Part shown: positions 8,815 to 17,802 of the stretch, piece by piece | Position numbering within the stretch: position 1 is the stretch's first letter | Layout of the letters: each line of letters begins with the position of its first letter | DNA from: a bacterium | GTDB taxonomy: Bacteria; Planctomycetota; Planctomycetia; Pirellulales; Pirellulaceae | NCBI GenBank assembly: GCA_016124445.1 | Contig: WGNR01000020.1 | Location: forward strand, 124,001-188,000 | DNA length: 64,000 bases | Direction of reading: 5' to 3' | Notes under the pieces: generated by a model | The model's input: the letters and a program-made list of their open reading frames with translations, nothing else | What the model was told of the DNA's origin: nothing | Databases searched by the model: none | Program-made: the position numbers and the translations under genes

Positions 8815-9714
8815 GTGCTGAATGTCTCTATTGTCATCCCGAGCGTCGATGACGCGAAACGACTGGAATCGACTTTGATTTCGCTGCTGGAGAATCGTCC
8901 CAGCGGTTGCGAAATCGTCGTACCCCATTCCGGTCACTACGATGACCCGTACAACATCGCTGACGAAGTTCGTTTGATTGATATTCCCGCCGCCCAGAGC
9001 GAAACGGAATTGCTGGCGGTCGCCTGGTCGATGGTCGAAGCTCCGATCGTTCATCTGCTCGCTCCAGGAGCAACCGTAGAAGAAGGCTGGCTGGATGACG
9101 CGGTGGCCCGTTTCGAGCGACCTGACGTCATGGCGGTGACGCCTGAGGTTTACTTCTCCGACAGCCCCCAAGCGGTGCATGGCCTGGTAGCTGATGAGTT
9201 CGGCTTGCGAGCGGCCGCCATCGACACCGCTCCGCTGGGACCGATGCGGCAAGCTGCGTTCTATCGGTACTCTTTGCTAGCAGCGCTGGGCGGGTTTTGC
9301 TCGCGGCTGGACGAGTTCGCCGATCTAGATATTGGGCTTTGGATTGCCGAGGCGGGCGGTGCTTGCGAGATTGCCTCGAAGTCGCGTGTCGATTTGAATC
9401 AGCCCTGTGATCTCGGTCGTGTGACGCCTCAGCGCGTACGCTTGGCCAAGACACTCCAGATGCGGCATCAACAATGGTTCGCGTCGCGTGGCACATCAGC
9501 CGGCAAACTGGGTTGGCTGTCGCGCAGCCTGGGAAGCGGCTCGCTTACGACGATGGTTTCGGCTTTGACCGCTTCGGCCGACAGCCAGGCAGCAAACCAT
9601 CGCTTGCCGAACCTGGACGACCTGCGAGCGGTAATCGAGGGACGGGATCAGACCTTCCGGTTTGATCCGCGAAGGGATCAACTGGGGTCGGTCACTCACC
9701 GCTACGCCGCTTGA
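8815..9714 (+). CDS. GT2-like glycosyltransferase
   Basis: This 299-residue protein opens like family-2 glycosyltransferases: NVSIVIPSVDDAKRLESTLISLLENR. An IVHLLAPGATVEEGWLDDAV stretch follows, in the place where GT-A enzymes have their metal-binding loop and the LDDD-type turn. A classical DxD is not obvious, so activity is uncertain. The C-terminal third is rich in basic and small residues and not recognised. The start is a GTG at 8815 with an AGAAGGAT site. It is a lone gene, ending before a strong bidirectional terminator. It could act in exopolysaccharide or glycoprotein synthesis, but nothing nearby supports a particular product. Confidence 0.7.
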   Translation: MLNVSIVIPSVDDAKRLESTLISLLENRPSGCEIVVPHSGHYDDPYNIADEVRLIDIPAAQSETELLAVAWSMVEAPIVHLLAPGATVEEGWLDDAVARFERPDVMAVTPEVYFSDSPQAVHGLVADEFGLRAAAIDTAPLGPMRQAAFYRYSLLAALGGFCSRLDEFADLDIGLWIAEAGGACEIASKSRVDLNQPCDLGRVTPQRVRLAKTLQMRHQQWFASRGTSAGKLGWLSRSLGSGSLTTMVSALTASADSQAANHRLPNLDDLRAVIEGRDQTFRFDPRRDQLGSVTHRYAA

Positions 9715-9719
9715 CTGCC

Positions 9720-9740
9720 AGCGTTGCACAGAGCAACGCT
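9720..9740. repeat. Short perfect hairpin after the GT2-like gene
   Basis: AGCGTTG at 9720-9726 pairs with CAACGCT at 9734-9740 around a seven-base loop, a few bases after the stop at 9714. It lies just before the stronger terminator and may assist it. Confidence 0.4.
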
Positions 9741-9768
9741 CCATTCGGCAAAAGAAGGTTAAAATAAA

Positions 9769-9801
9769 AAAAGGTCTGGAACGAATCGTTCCAGACCTTT
9801 T
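9769..9801. terminator. Bidirectional intrinsic terminator
   Basis: A 15-bp stem (AAAAGGTCTGGAACG and its complement) closes around a tiny loop and is flanked by A and T tracts on both sides. It sits between the convergent genes ending at 9714 and 9832 and can serve both. Confidence 0.85.
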
Positions 9802-9831
9802 TGTTTGTAGACGTTAGAAGTTTCGCAGGAA

Positions 9832-10938
9832 TTAACCAGCGACCGCTTCTGGTTCTTCGGCACCGACTTCGTCCTCTTCCGTCTTGCTGGCGTAGAACAG
9901 GTCGCGAGTCGCGGAGAGAAGCTGGAATGCTTCGGCTTCGCCTGGCTTCTCTTCGGTCTTCTTGCACAGCGCTTCCAGCAGTGCCCGACCTTCCGGCCAA
10001 CGGACAGCCATGATCTTCTGGCAATCTTCGAGCAACTGGTAAATGCGAGCCCGGGTAACACCCAGGTTGCGAGCCTGCAAGCGAACGCTTTGCGGAGCCG
10101 CTTCGATCCCGAGACGACCGGTGGCCAGTTCGTGAACCGTTTCGCCGGCATCGGTCAGAATTTGCTTCAACAGCGGACGAGTCAGGTGTTCCATCACGTC
10201 GCTACGGCTGATGCTCGCTTCGCCTGCCAGGCGATCGAGGCCCCACGATTCGAGGACCGGAACCATCTTCGGACGCAGTACGATCGCCAGGTGCGGTTGG
10301 CCTTGGGCCAGATCCAACGTTTCGTGAACGCGATAGAAGACTTCCAGAACGACGCGGACGCGCTTTTCACCATGAGTCTTCAGGCGGCGAATTTCGGCCA
10401 GGCTGTGACCCATGTAGAATTCGAGCGGCGTGTTCCAGATAACGGTCGGCAGGTCGGCCAGCGACGGAGCCAGACGGCCCAGACGCTCATTGCCGAGGTT
10501 GTGGCGACGAACGGTTTCTCGCCAACGGAGCCACAAAACTTCCGAGACCAGGGCGGGATCGAATTTGCCATCGGCATCCAGCGGGCTGCTGGTCGAGAAC
10601 GAATCCTCTTCAGCAGTTTCCTTAGGAGCCGTCTGAGCAGGCTCGAAGCCGGCGTCTTCCTTGGTGGCACGATTCAAAAGCGTGACCAGCGAGCTGATCT
10701 TCTTCTGACCGATACCAGGAGTTGCCGAAAGCTCCTCAAACGGGGTGGCAAGCAGGTCGCCAATGGTGCGGCCGAGAAAGGCCAGCGGCAATCGACGATC
10801 GTTGGGAAGTGCCCAATAAGCCAGTGGCTTGTCGAGCCGGTCAGAAAACTTGGTCTCTTCTAGAAGACGTCGCTTCACTTCATCGAAGCTGTTGATCAGC
10901 TGAAAATCCTCAGCCGAGGTAATCTTGTTAAATCGCAT
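9832..10938 (-). CDS. Putative DNA-binding protein with RNAP alpha-CTD-like and sigma region 4-like segments
   Basis: This 368-residue protein has no full-length family that I recognise. Residues about 45-92 (LGRTIGDLLATPFEELSATPGIGQKKISSLVTLL) look like the helix-hairpin-helix fold of the RNA polymerase alpha C-terminal domain. Residues about 155-205 repeat the idea: LADLPTVIWNTPLEFYMGHSLAEIRRLKTHGEKRVRVVLEVF. The C-terminal VRLQARNLGVTRARIYQLLED resembles the helix-turn-helix of sigma region 4.2. The tail is acidic. I infer a DNA-binding or transcription-associated protein. The long upstream region (10,939-11,485) suggests its own regulated promoter. It may be restricted to planctomycetes, but I cannot check that. 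Confidence 0.7.
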   Translation of the reverse strand: MRFNKITSAEDFQLINSFDEVKRRLLEETKFSDRLDKPLAYWALPNDRRLPLAFLGRTIGDLLATPFEELSATPGIGQKKISSLVTLLNRATKEDAGFEPAQTAPKETAEEDSFSTSSPLDADGKFDPALVSEVLWLRWRETVRRHNLGNERLGRLAPSLADLPTVIWNTPLEFYMGHSLAEIRRLKTHGEKRVRVVLEVFYRVHETLDLAQGQPHLAIVLRPKMVPVLESWGLDRLAGEASISRSDVMEHLTRPLLKQILTDAGETVHELATGRLGIEAAPQSVRLQARNLGVTRARIYQLLEDCQKIMAVRWPEGRALLEALCKKTEEKPGEAEAFQLLSATRDLFYASKTEEDEVGAEEPEAVAG

Positions 10939-11485
10939 TAGCTAAAGCCTCTTCAAAAACTATTCTTCAACCACGGTCGCCTGGGGACGACGCATGTGTA
11001 CGTTCAAAAAGGTGACGACGCATGTGGGCTGCTGAAGGTCGATCGTATCGGAGGGAGTTCCGGATTCCTCTCGTTACGAGAATCTTCAGGAATTAAATAA
11101 TAACCTCCTCCAGATTAATTTCGCTACCTAAGAATCAAATTATGTTCAAATTTCACAAAAAGGTCCTCGCTAGTACTGCGGCTGCCCGCATGGACATATG
11201 AGCATCCCGCAAATCGATGTTTTCCACCGTAAATCCATTTGTATTAGGTGGTTGTGTTATTTGATAAAAATCCGGAAACCTGGTAGATCTGACTTGGCAC
11301 ATGAGTGCCCTGAATCCTGATTTGTTAAATTGTTACAAATTGCTCGCCATGTGCCATGGTGGTCACTGCGTGTCCACCTCGTGGTTAAGGCAAGATCATC
11401 GCAAATTCGTACATATTTAGTGGCATAGAATTTCGCGCAGACTCATGCGGCCCTGGCCGAACTGGAAATCCGTTACAATCCCAAC
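10939..11485. other. Long AT-rich intergenic region between divergent genes
   Basis: About 550 bases lie between the divergent starts at 10,938 and 11,486. The stretch is clearly more AT-rich than its surroundings and holds small inverted repeats such as GGCAC-ATGA-GTGCC near 11,298. It must hold promoters for both genes. No ORF with a ribosome binding site and no known RNA element was recognised. Confidence 0.4.
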
Positions 11486-12805
11486 ATGCCAATTCGCGAC
11501 CAATTTCCCGTTCTGGTGATCGGGACCGGACCTTCCGGGCTCGTTTCTTTGAAAACCCTTCTGCAGGTGGGGGTGAAATCGGTTGCGGTTGACCGCAATT
11601 CAGCGATCGGAGGCAACTGGGACATCCAATCTCCCTTCAGCAGCATCTACGAATCGACCCATTTGATCTCCTCGAAGTCGATGACTCAGTTCGTCGATTT
11701 CCCGATGCCGGAGCATTATCCGGAGTATCCAGGGCATCGCGACGTGCTGGCCTATCTCCACTTCTACGCGGAGCGGTTTGAGTTGGATCCTCATATCCGT
11801 ACTCAAACGTCGGTTGTTTCCTTGAAAAAGTGTGAATCAGGCTGGGAAGGCGAGTTGGCCAGCGGCGTCAACGGCTCGACCTCGCGAGAGATGTTCTCGG
11901 CGATCGTGATTGCCAACGGGCATCACGCCGAGCCGCTAATTCCCCAATTTCCAGGCAATTTCGACGGCGAATTGATTCATGCCCACGATTACAAGCAAGC
12001 CCGACAATTAGAGGGAAAGCGGGTCCTGGTCGTCGGAGCTGGGAACAGCGGCTGCGATATTGCTGTCGAGGCTGCCATTCACGGTAAATCGGCGGCAATC
12101 AGCATGCGGCGCGGGTACCACTTTTTTCCCAAGTTCATTCGGGGCCGACCTGCCGACTTGGTCGCTGACCGGTTGCGGCGTTGGCCGATTCCGCGGTGGT
12201 GGCAAAAGAAGATTTCTCGCCTAGTGGTTGATTGGACGATCGGCCGGCCGCATCGCTACGGCCTGCCGGAGCCTGATCATGAACTATTTCAGTCGCATCC
12301 CATTATTAACTCGCAGCTTCCCTACTATGCCGGACATGGGAAACTGGCCGTGTTCCCCGACGTTCACAGGCTGGAAGGCAACGAAGTCGAATTTACCGAT
12401 GGCCGTCGCCAGGCATTCGATCTGATCGTGTTGGCAACGGGATACCACGTGACATTTCCGTTTATTGAAAGCGATTTGCTCAACACGCAAAACGGCCTTC
12501 CGAAGCTCTATTTGCACGCGTTTCACCCACATGACGACACCTTGTTTGTGGCTGGGATGATCCAGCCCAACAGTGGGCAGTGGCCTTTGACCGACCTTCA
12601 GGCGCAGATCATTGCCCGGTTTCTCAAGGCCAGCCGTGATGGTGCGAAGGAGGCAGATTGGTTCCGGAAGCTTCGACAACAGGACGCTGCCGGAATCCCC
12701 TCAAGAGACCACTTTCTGGCGACGCCGCGGCATCGTTTGGAAGTCGATTACTACGAGTACCGCCAGATTCTGACGAACATCGTGCGGAAGTTCGATCGAA
12801 TGTAG
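11486..12805 (+). CDS. Flavin-containing monooxygenase-like NAD(P)-binding protein
   Basis: The 439-residue protein carries an N-terminal FAD-binding GxGxxG (PVLVIGTGPSGLVSLKTLL). A family motif of the FMO type follows (FPGNFDGELIHAHDYK, the FxGxxxHxxxY region). A second NADPH-binding GxGxSG (VLVVGAGNSGCDIAVEAA) and a late LATGYHVTFPF strand complete it. These define a class B flavoprotein monooxygenase that oxygenates soft nucleophiles or ketones using NADPH and O2. The substrate is unknown. It is cytoplasmic, of normal length, and precedes a sulfatase by 87 bases in the same direction, so it may share a transcript, though no pathway link is evident. Confidence 0.88.
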   Translation: MPIRDQFPVLVIGTGPSGLVSLKTLLQVGVKSVAVDRNSAIGGNWDIQSPFSSIYESTHLISSKSMTQFVDFPMPEHYPEYPGHRDVLAYLHFYAERFELDPHIRTQTSVVSLKKCESGWEGELASGVNGSTSREMFSAIVIANGHHAEPLIPQFPGNFDGELIHAHDYKQARQLEGKRVLVVGAGNSGCDIAVEAAIHGKSAAISMRRGYHFFPKFIRGRPADLVADRLRRWPIPRWWQKKISRLVVDWTIGRPHRYGLPEPDHELFQSHPIINSQLPYYAGHGKLAVFPDVHRLEGNEVEFTDGRRQAFDLIVLATGYHVTFPFIESDLLNTQNGLPKLYLHAFHPHDDTLFVAGMIQPNSGQWPLTDLQAQIIARFLKASRDGAKEADWFRKLRQQDAAGIPSRDHFLATPRHRLEVDYYEYRQILTNIVRKFDRM

Positions 12806-12892
12806 CCAGTTGGCGTGCGTCTCGTTTCTCGGCGGATTAGAATGCAGTGCTGCAAAGTCTCTTCCTTGAACCTCTCGCCCGGATAGCTTGCC

Positions 12893-14506
12893 ATGATTCG
12901 ACTTGCCGCTTTGGCCATCTTGTTCCTCGCCTACTTTGGTGAGCCCGTTTTTTCCGCGGAAACGAAACGTCCCAACATCTTGTTTGCCTTCGCCGATGAC
13001 TGGGGTAAGCAAGCCAGTATCTATGGGGAACTCGGGCCAGGCGGAATCAACGATGTCATCAAGACGCCTAACTTCGACGCACTCGCTCGGCGCGGTGTTT
13101 TGTTCAATAACGCATTCGTCAACGCACCTTCCTGTACCCCGTGCCGCAGTTCGCTTCTTTCAGGCCAGTATTTCTGGCGCACCGGACGCGGTGCTATCTT
13201 GCGAGGCGCGGTCTGGGATTTGAACATCCCCAGCTACCCGCTTTTGCTGCATGACGGTGGCTACCACATTGGCGAAACGTACAAAGTCTGGAGCCCTGGC
13301 ACGCCCAACGATGCTCCTTATGGAAGCGGCAAGTACGGCTATCAGAAGGCTGGCTCGGCGTTCAATCAGTTCTCGCAACGTGTCACGGCGCAGGTCGCCA
13401 AAGGCGTGCCGCTCGAGGAGGCCAAGGAAGAGTTGTACGAGCAAGTTCGGGGTAACTTCCAGGCATTCTTAAATGACCGCAAGGAAGGACAGCCGTTCTG
13501 CTACTGGTTTGGTCCGACCAATGTGCATCGCAAATGGATCGCCGGTAGCGGCAAGGCGTTGTGGGGTATCAATCCAGACGACTTGAAGGGCAAGTTGCCT
13601 GCGTTCATGCCCGATGTTCCTGTCGTGCGACAAGACGTGGCCGACTACATGGGAGAAGCTCAGGCCTTCGACACAGCTTTGGGAGTATTGATCGAACAAC
13701 TCAAGGAAGCGGGCGAACTCGATAACACGATCATTGTGGTCAGCGGCGATCATGGTCCGGCTGGTTTCCCCGAAGGCAAATGCAACCTGTACGACTTCGG
13801 TACTCATGTTGCATTGGCGATCGCTGGCCCTGGCGTTCATGGCGGACGCGTTGTCGACGACTTCACCAGCTTGCCTGATCTGGCTCCTACGTTCCTGGAA
13901 GCCGGAGGCGAGCCAATCCCGAAGGTGATGACCGCCAAAAGTTTGTGGCCGGTACTTAAGTCAGATAAAGAAGGACTCGTCGACCCAAGTCGCACCATGG
14001 TGTTCACCGGACGCGAGCGTCACGTCAACGTTGCTCGGGCTGGTATGCTGCCCTATCCGATGCGAGGAATTCAAACAGCCGACTATCAGTTGATCATCAA
14101 TTTCCGGCCTGATCGCTGGCCGCTGGGGGATCCTTATAACCTGGAAGATGGCAAAACACCTTCGGAAGATGCGTTGACGAACCAGACGTACACGACATTT
14201 CCTGATGACGACGCCGGTCCGACCAAGGCGTTCATGGTGATGCATCGCAACGATCCAGAGATCAAGCCGCTGTTCGAGCGAAATTACAACAAGCGACCGC
14301 GCATCGAACTGTACGATTTGAAAAAGGATCCATACGAAATTACCAACGTCGCCGGCAATCCGAAATATGCCAAGGCGCAAAAGGAACTCACCAACCGTCT
14401 GATGGAAGAGCTCGAGACGTCAGGTGATCCTCGGCTGATCGATAATGGCCGATTCTTCGAAACGCCGCCAATGGCTGGTCCACCGGTCGACGAGAAGAAG
14501 AAGTAG
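12893..14506 (+). CDS. Secreted sulfatase (formylglycine type), heparan N-sulfatase-like
   Basis: The 537-residue enzyme has a signal peptide (LAALAILFLAYFGEPVFS). It has the sulfatase metal site RPNILFAFADDWG and the C-x-P-x-R activation motif SCTPCRSSLLSGQ, in which Cys81 would be converted to formylglycine. A later SGDHGPAGFPEGKCNLYDFGTHV supplies the second pair of metal ligands. A C-terminal EITNVAGNPKYAKAQKEL completes the family fold. The middle (ETYKVWSPGTPNDAPYG) resembles N-sulphoglucosamine sulphohydrolase-like enzymes. It should cleave sulfate esters or sulfamates of algal or animal polysaccharides outside the cytoplasm. The stop is followed by a strong terminator shared with the next, convergent sulfatase. 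Confidence 0.92.
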   Translation: MIRLAALAILFLAYFGEPVFSAETKRPNILFAFADDWGKQASIYGELGPGGINDVIKTPNFDALARRGVLFNNAFVNAPSCTPCRSSLLSGQYFWRTGRGAILRGAVWDLNIPSYPLLLHDGGYHIGETYKVWSPGTPNDAPYGSGKYGYQKAGSAFNQFSQRVTAQVAKGVPLEEAKEELYEQVRGNFQAFLNDRKEGQPFCYWFGPTNVHRKWIAGSGKALWGINPDDLKGKLPAFMPDVPVVRQDVADYMGEAQAFDTALGVLIEQLKEAGELDNTIIVVSGDHGPAGFPEGKCNLYDFGTHVALAIAGPGVHGGRVVDDFTSLPDLAPTFLEAGGEPIPKVMTAKSLWPVLKSDKEGLVDPSRTMVFTGRERHVNVARAGMLPYPMRGIQTADYQLIINFRPDRWPLGDPYNLEDGKTPSEDALTNQTYTTFPDDDAGPTKAFMVMHRNDPEIKPLFERNYNKRPRIELYDLKKDPYEITNVAGNPKYAKAQKELTNRLMEELETSGDPRLIDNGRFFETPPMAGPPVDEKKK

Positions 14507-14518
14507 GTATCCAACGAC

Positions 14519-14550
14519 AAAAAGCCAGAGGTTGCGAGCCTCTGGCTTTT
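14519..14550. terminator. Bidirectional intrinsic terminator between two sulfatases
   Basis: AAAAGCCAGAGG at 14,519 pairs with CCTCTGGCTTTT ending at 14,550 around a short loop, followed by a T tract on the plus strand and flanked by A residues on the other. It lies between convergent stops at 14,506 and 14,586. Confidence 0.9.
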
Positions 14551-14585
14551 TTTATACGCCTATTCGTTGATGATCGAGCGAAGGA

Positions 14586-16148
14586 CTACTTGCCCGCTTG
14601 GATCTCGGCGAGCATCGCCTTCAGCTTGGCAAGTTCATCTTTGTGGGCGGAAGCGACATTGTTTTCTTCGCCTGGATCTTTGCTCAGATTGTAAAGCGTG
14701 AAGCTATCCTTTTTGTTCTTGCCGTTTTTCTGGCGAACCAGTTTCCACTCGCCAACCCGCAGGCCAATGCCGCGGGGCGATTCTTCGACGACGTAGTCGC
14801 GACCCTTGGCGTCGGCCTTGCCGAGCAGTGTTTCCTTCAGGTCTTCGCTATCTGGCAGAGCTCCTTGGGGTACCTTCTGACCAACGATCGCCGCGAAAGT
14901 GGCACCTAGGTCGGTGGTAGTGATCAGCTTGTCGGACGTTGTATCAGCTTTGACTTCGGCGGGCCATTTCACGATGAAAGGTGTACGTGTTCCCCCTTCA
15001 AACGGCGTGTACTTGCCGCCGCGATAGGGGCCTGCCGGAGTGTGGTCGCCCAGCTTCTCGACCGCGCCATCTTTATAGCCGTCGTCCAAAACTGGTCCGT
15101 TGTCGCTACAGAAAACAATCAGCGTGTTGTCGCTCAATTTCAGTTCGTCCAGGGTTTTGACGATCTCGCCAACGCACCAATCGAGCTGAACGATCGAATC
15201 GCCGCGCAGTCCCAGGGATGTTTTGCCTTGGAAGCGTTCGTGCGGCATTCGCGGAACATGCAGGTCATGGGCGGCGAAGAACAGAAAGAATGGATCATCT
15301 TTGTTCGCACGAATCCACTCATTCGACTTCATGACCCACTGATCGGCCAGGTCTTCGTCTCGCCAGCGAGCCGCATGACCGCCGGTGAAAAACCCAATGC
15401 GACCAATCCCGTTGTGGATGGTGTTGTTGTGTCCGTGACTCCAATCCAATCGCAGCGTATCGCGAGCCGTGATGCCGGTTGGCTGGCCGTCGGGATTGGT
15501 GTTGCCGACCCACAGTGGGTCTTTGGGATCAAGATTCGGCACGCGATGGTTCTCGACGTAAACGCTCGGTACGCGGTCGTTGGTGGTGGGCAGCAGGTAG
15601 CAATAGTTGAAGCCATGTTCCAACGGACCTGGCTTCAGATCGCCATTCCAATCGGGGCCTTTCCCTTCGCCGAGTCCCAAGTGCCATTTTCCGACGACGG
15701 CCGTTTTGTAGCCTGCATCTTGCAATACCTCAGGAAACGTTTCGGTTTCCTGCTTGATGATCGACGTTGCATTGGGCGGAGCGATGCCGGTGCCGTTCTG
15801 GCGGAACGCATACATCCCGGTCAGAAATGCGAAGCGAGTCGGCGTGCAGGTCGATGTCGAACAATAGCCACTGGTAAATCGCAACCCATCTTTGGCCAAC
15901 TTGTCGATGTTAGGTGTCGGCACCTCTTTTGCGCCGTAGCAGCCAACATCACCATAGCCAAGATCATCGGCCATGATGACGATGATGTTTGGCTTTTCGT
16001 CTGACGCGGCCCTAACTGATTGGGTATAAACCAGTTGCGAAACACAGGCTATTAGGCCAAAAAAGGCGAATGTAGTTAATCTGTGTAGTAAATGACACGA
16101 GAACCACCGGCGGCAACCGGCTTGTGTCGAGGCAAGGAGTAGAAACAT
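14586..16148 (-). CDS. Secreted sulfatase, arylsulfatase A-like
   Basis: This 520-residue sulfatase starts with a long signal segment (LTTFAFFGLIACVSQLVYTQSVRAA). The core has KPNIIVIMADDLGYGDVGCYG (metal-binding Asp pair), TSTCTPTRFAFLTG with Cys101 as the formylglycine precursor, TAVVGKWHLGLG with the active-site Lys and His, and VFCSDNGPV with the second metal pair. The C-terminus (GLRVGEWKLVRQKNGKNKKDSFTLYNLSKDPGEENNVA) is typical of arylsulfatase A-type family members. It would release sulfate from aryl or sugar esters in the periplasm or outside. The ATG at 16,148 has an AGAAGG site seven bases upstream. The frame extends farther but without a better start. Confidence 0.92.
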   Translation of the reverse strand: MFLLLASTQAGCRRWFSCHLLHRLTTFAFFGLIACVSQLVYTQSVRAASDEKPNIIVIMADDLGYGDVGCYGAKEVPTPNIDKLAKDGLRFTSGYCSTSTCTPTRFAFLTGMYAFRQNGTGIAPPNATSIIKQETETFPEVLQDAGYKTAVVGKWHLGLGEGKGPDWNGDLKPGPLEHGFNYCYLLPTTNDRVPSVYVENHRVPNLDPKDPLWVGNTNPDGQPTGITARDTLRLDWSHGHNNTIHNGIGRIGFFTGGHAARWRDEDLADQWVMKSNEWIRANKDDPFFLFFAAHDLHVPRMPHERFQGKTSLGLRGDSIVQLDWCVGEIVKTLDELKLSDNTLIVFCSDNGPVLDDGYKDGAVEKLGDHTPAGPYRGGKYTPFEGGTRTPFIVKWPAEVKADTTSDKLITTTDLGATFAAIVGQKVPQGALPDSEDLKETLLGKADAKGRDYVVEESPRGIGLRVGEWKLVRQKNGKNKKDSFTLYNLSKDPGEENNVASAHKDELAKLKAMLAEIQAGK

Positions 16149-16234
16149 GGCAGACCTTCTGGAAGAAGCAGCAATCTTGCTGCGCTCAAGAAACACGCGT
16201 CGACTAATTCTTGCCACGCGCGAAAAAAGACCGG

Positions 16235-16267
16235 GGGATCACGGGCTGCAACCCGTTTATTGATCCC
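16235..16267. repeat. Nested hairpin upstream of the sulfatase and integrase remnant
   Basis: GGGATCA (16,235-16,241) pairs with TGATCCC (16,261-16,267), and an inner CGGG/CCCG stem (16,242-16,245 with 16,52-55 of the same block) sits inside. Read on the minus strand it is followed by CCGGTCTTTTTT, so it may be an attenuator or terminator in the sulfatase leader. It is not a tRNA. Confidence 0.4.
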
Positions 16268-16372
16268 TTGGCGGCAAGGAACCGAAACCGGCTCCGCCTG
16301 TATTCTGATCCCTCTCACATCCACCGTCAATTCCAGCGGCAACTGGCATTAGGGACAAGGAGAAACTCTTTA

Positions 16373-17106
16373 ATGGCAAGGAAAACGTAAACAACGGCGT
16401 CAGCAGCATGGCTCAGCCTGGTATTGGAAGCAAACCGATTGCTGGTACTACACCGAACCAGGTACCAAGAAGCGGATTTACCTATTGGACGAGTAAGGCG
16501 ACCGGATCCGCGGTAAAAAGAACAAGGAAGCCGCTCAGTTCGCTTTGGCTCGAGCCAAGCTGGTGGAAGAGTTGAACCCTGCACGCTCAAGTCAGTCGGG
16601 AGAATGGACGGTTGCTCGCGTGCTTGAGGTCTACCCGGAGGACCTGCATCGCTCGGCCAATCCCGACTAGGCATCGCAGGTCAACAAGTGGCTCGATGAC
16701 TCGAACGGTTATTCTGGTACTCTCACGGTCGTTGAGTTCAAGAAGAAGCATCTTCGAGCATGGTTGCAGAAGCACACGACCTGGAACCACAACGCGCAGC
16801 GGAACGTAATTGCCTCGGTCAAAGCAGCCTTTAATTATTGCTGCAAGATGGATGAACCCGATCGCTGGCTACGAAAAACCTGCCGCAACGCCGCGCGTGA
16901 CGGCTTTTACGCCGGAAGAAGAGCAGTTGCTCTATAAACATGCCAACAAGGCTTTTGGTCAGTTCAAGCCCGTTTCGATCGAAGTACTTGCCGGCCTTCT
17001 GGGCAATGCTCCCGCGGCTGCTTGGCGACATTACACGGCCTGGTCGAATGAGTATAACGATCCGCTGTGGGAAGCGCTCGGCGAGCGAAAGCCCAAGGTA
17101 GCATGA
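16373..17106 (+). pseudogene. Decayed site-specific tyrosine recombinase (integrase) remnant
   Basis: An ATG at 16,373 with an AGGAG site begins MARK. A one-base shift in the A run then leads into RKQRRQQHGSAWYWKQTDCW and YYTEPGTKKRIYLLDE, the usual N-terminus of planctomycete phage-type integrases. In-frame stops follow at about 16,493 and 16,668. After KAAFNYCCKMDE a second shift leads to NPIAGYEKPAATPRVTAFTP. The frame then jumps from AFGQF straight to KPVSIEVLAGLLGNAP and HYTAWSNEYNDPLWEALGE, which is the family C-terminus. The catalytic core with the Arg-Lys-His-Arg residues is missing, so about 150 residues are deleted. The gene cannot make an active recombinase. It marks an old integration event at the start of the accessory stretch. 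Confidence 0.8.
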
Positions 17107-17802
17107 ACGGTTGGCTATTCGCCTTCGGTAAATGTGCGCGTAACGAGCGGATCTGTTTTAAAAAGGGGTTCTTCGGAGTCAATCTTAGATATCGCGTTGT
17201 TCGCGGCGTTTGCCTGGGCTTGTTACAAGTCCAATGAACATCTGGGAAGCCGCAAAGGCTACCATGTCAATTGCCGACATGGACGTTCGTCTCGACGGTG
17301 AATCTCATTTCAACGACCAAAAGCAGAGGGGGCCGCCCGATTCGCGCGGCCCTATGTTCTTTTCTCTTAACTATCAGCAGCGACCGGGAATACTTTTCGG
17401 AATTTGCCGAACTCACCTGCGTTATATGCTAGTGGCACGATGGGCAAGCGCAGGAATTTGAGGCTGATAACCCGAATAGTCTTCTATATAAGCTTTGATT
17501 CCTCACTTTATTACCGTCTTTATACCCAAGTCCAACTCTGTCGAGAAATTCCTACCGCTTGACTCTATTTTCTGTCAGATTTTTTATTTGTTAGGCAGGT
17601 GTAGTCCGGGGCTAAGAAATCTAAAATACCGGCTGAGTAACCGCAGACGTCCCCGTGGTGGATAGAAGTATTAACAACTACGGTTCAACTCCCAGAAAAT
17701 CGCAAGTTTCCGGCTGCTTAAAGTTCAATTGCTTGGTATTGACGCATCGGGACAAGCGACTGGAAATCCCGCATGGTGAACAAGTAAAGTCAGAGCGATT
17801 CA
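17107..17802. other. Intergenic region after the integrase remnant
   Basis: About 700 bases without a convincing gene. It includes a GC-rich hairpin near 17,326-17,352 (GGGCCGC pairing with GCGGCCC) followed by TGTTCTTTTCTCTT, a possible terminator. Downstream the sequence becomes AT-rich towards the CheB-CheR gene and probably holds its promoter. The start at 17,803 follows a weak GTCAGAG site. Confidence 0.4.

Noticed and set aside
16235..16267. tRNA-like folding sequence
   Set aside because: The nested hairpin lacks an acceptor stem with CCA-type end, anticodon arm and T arm; it is more like a leader hairpin.
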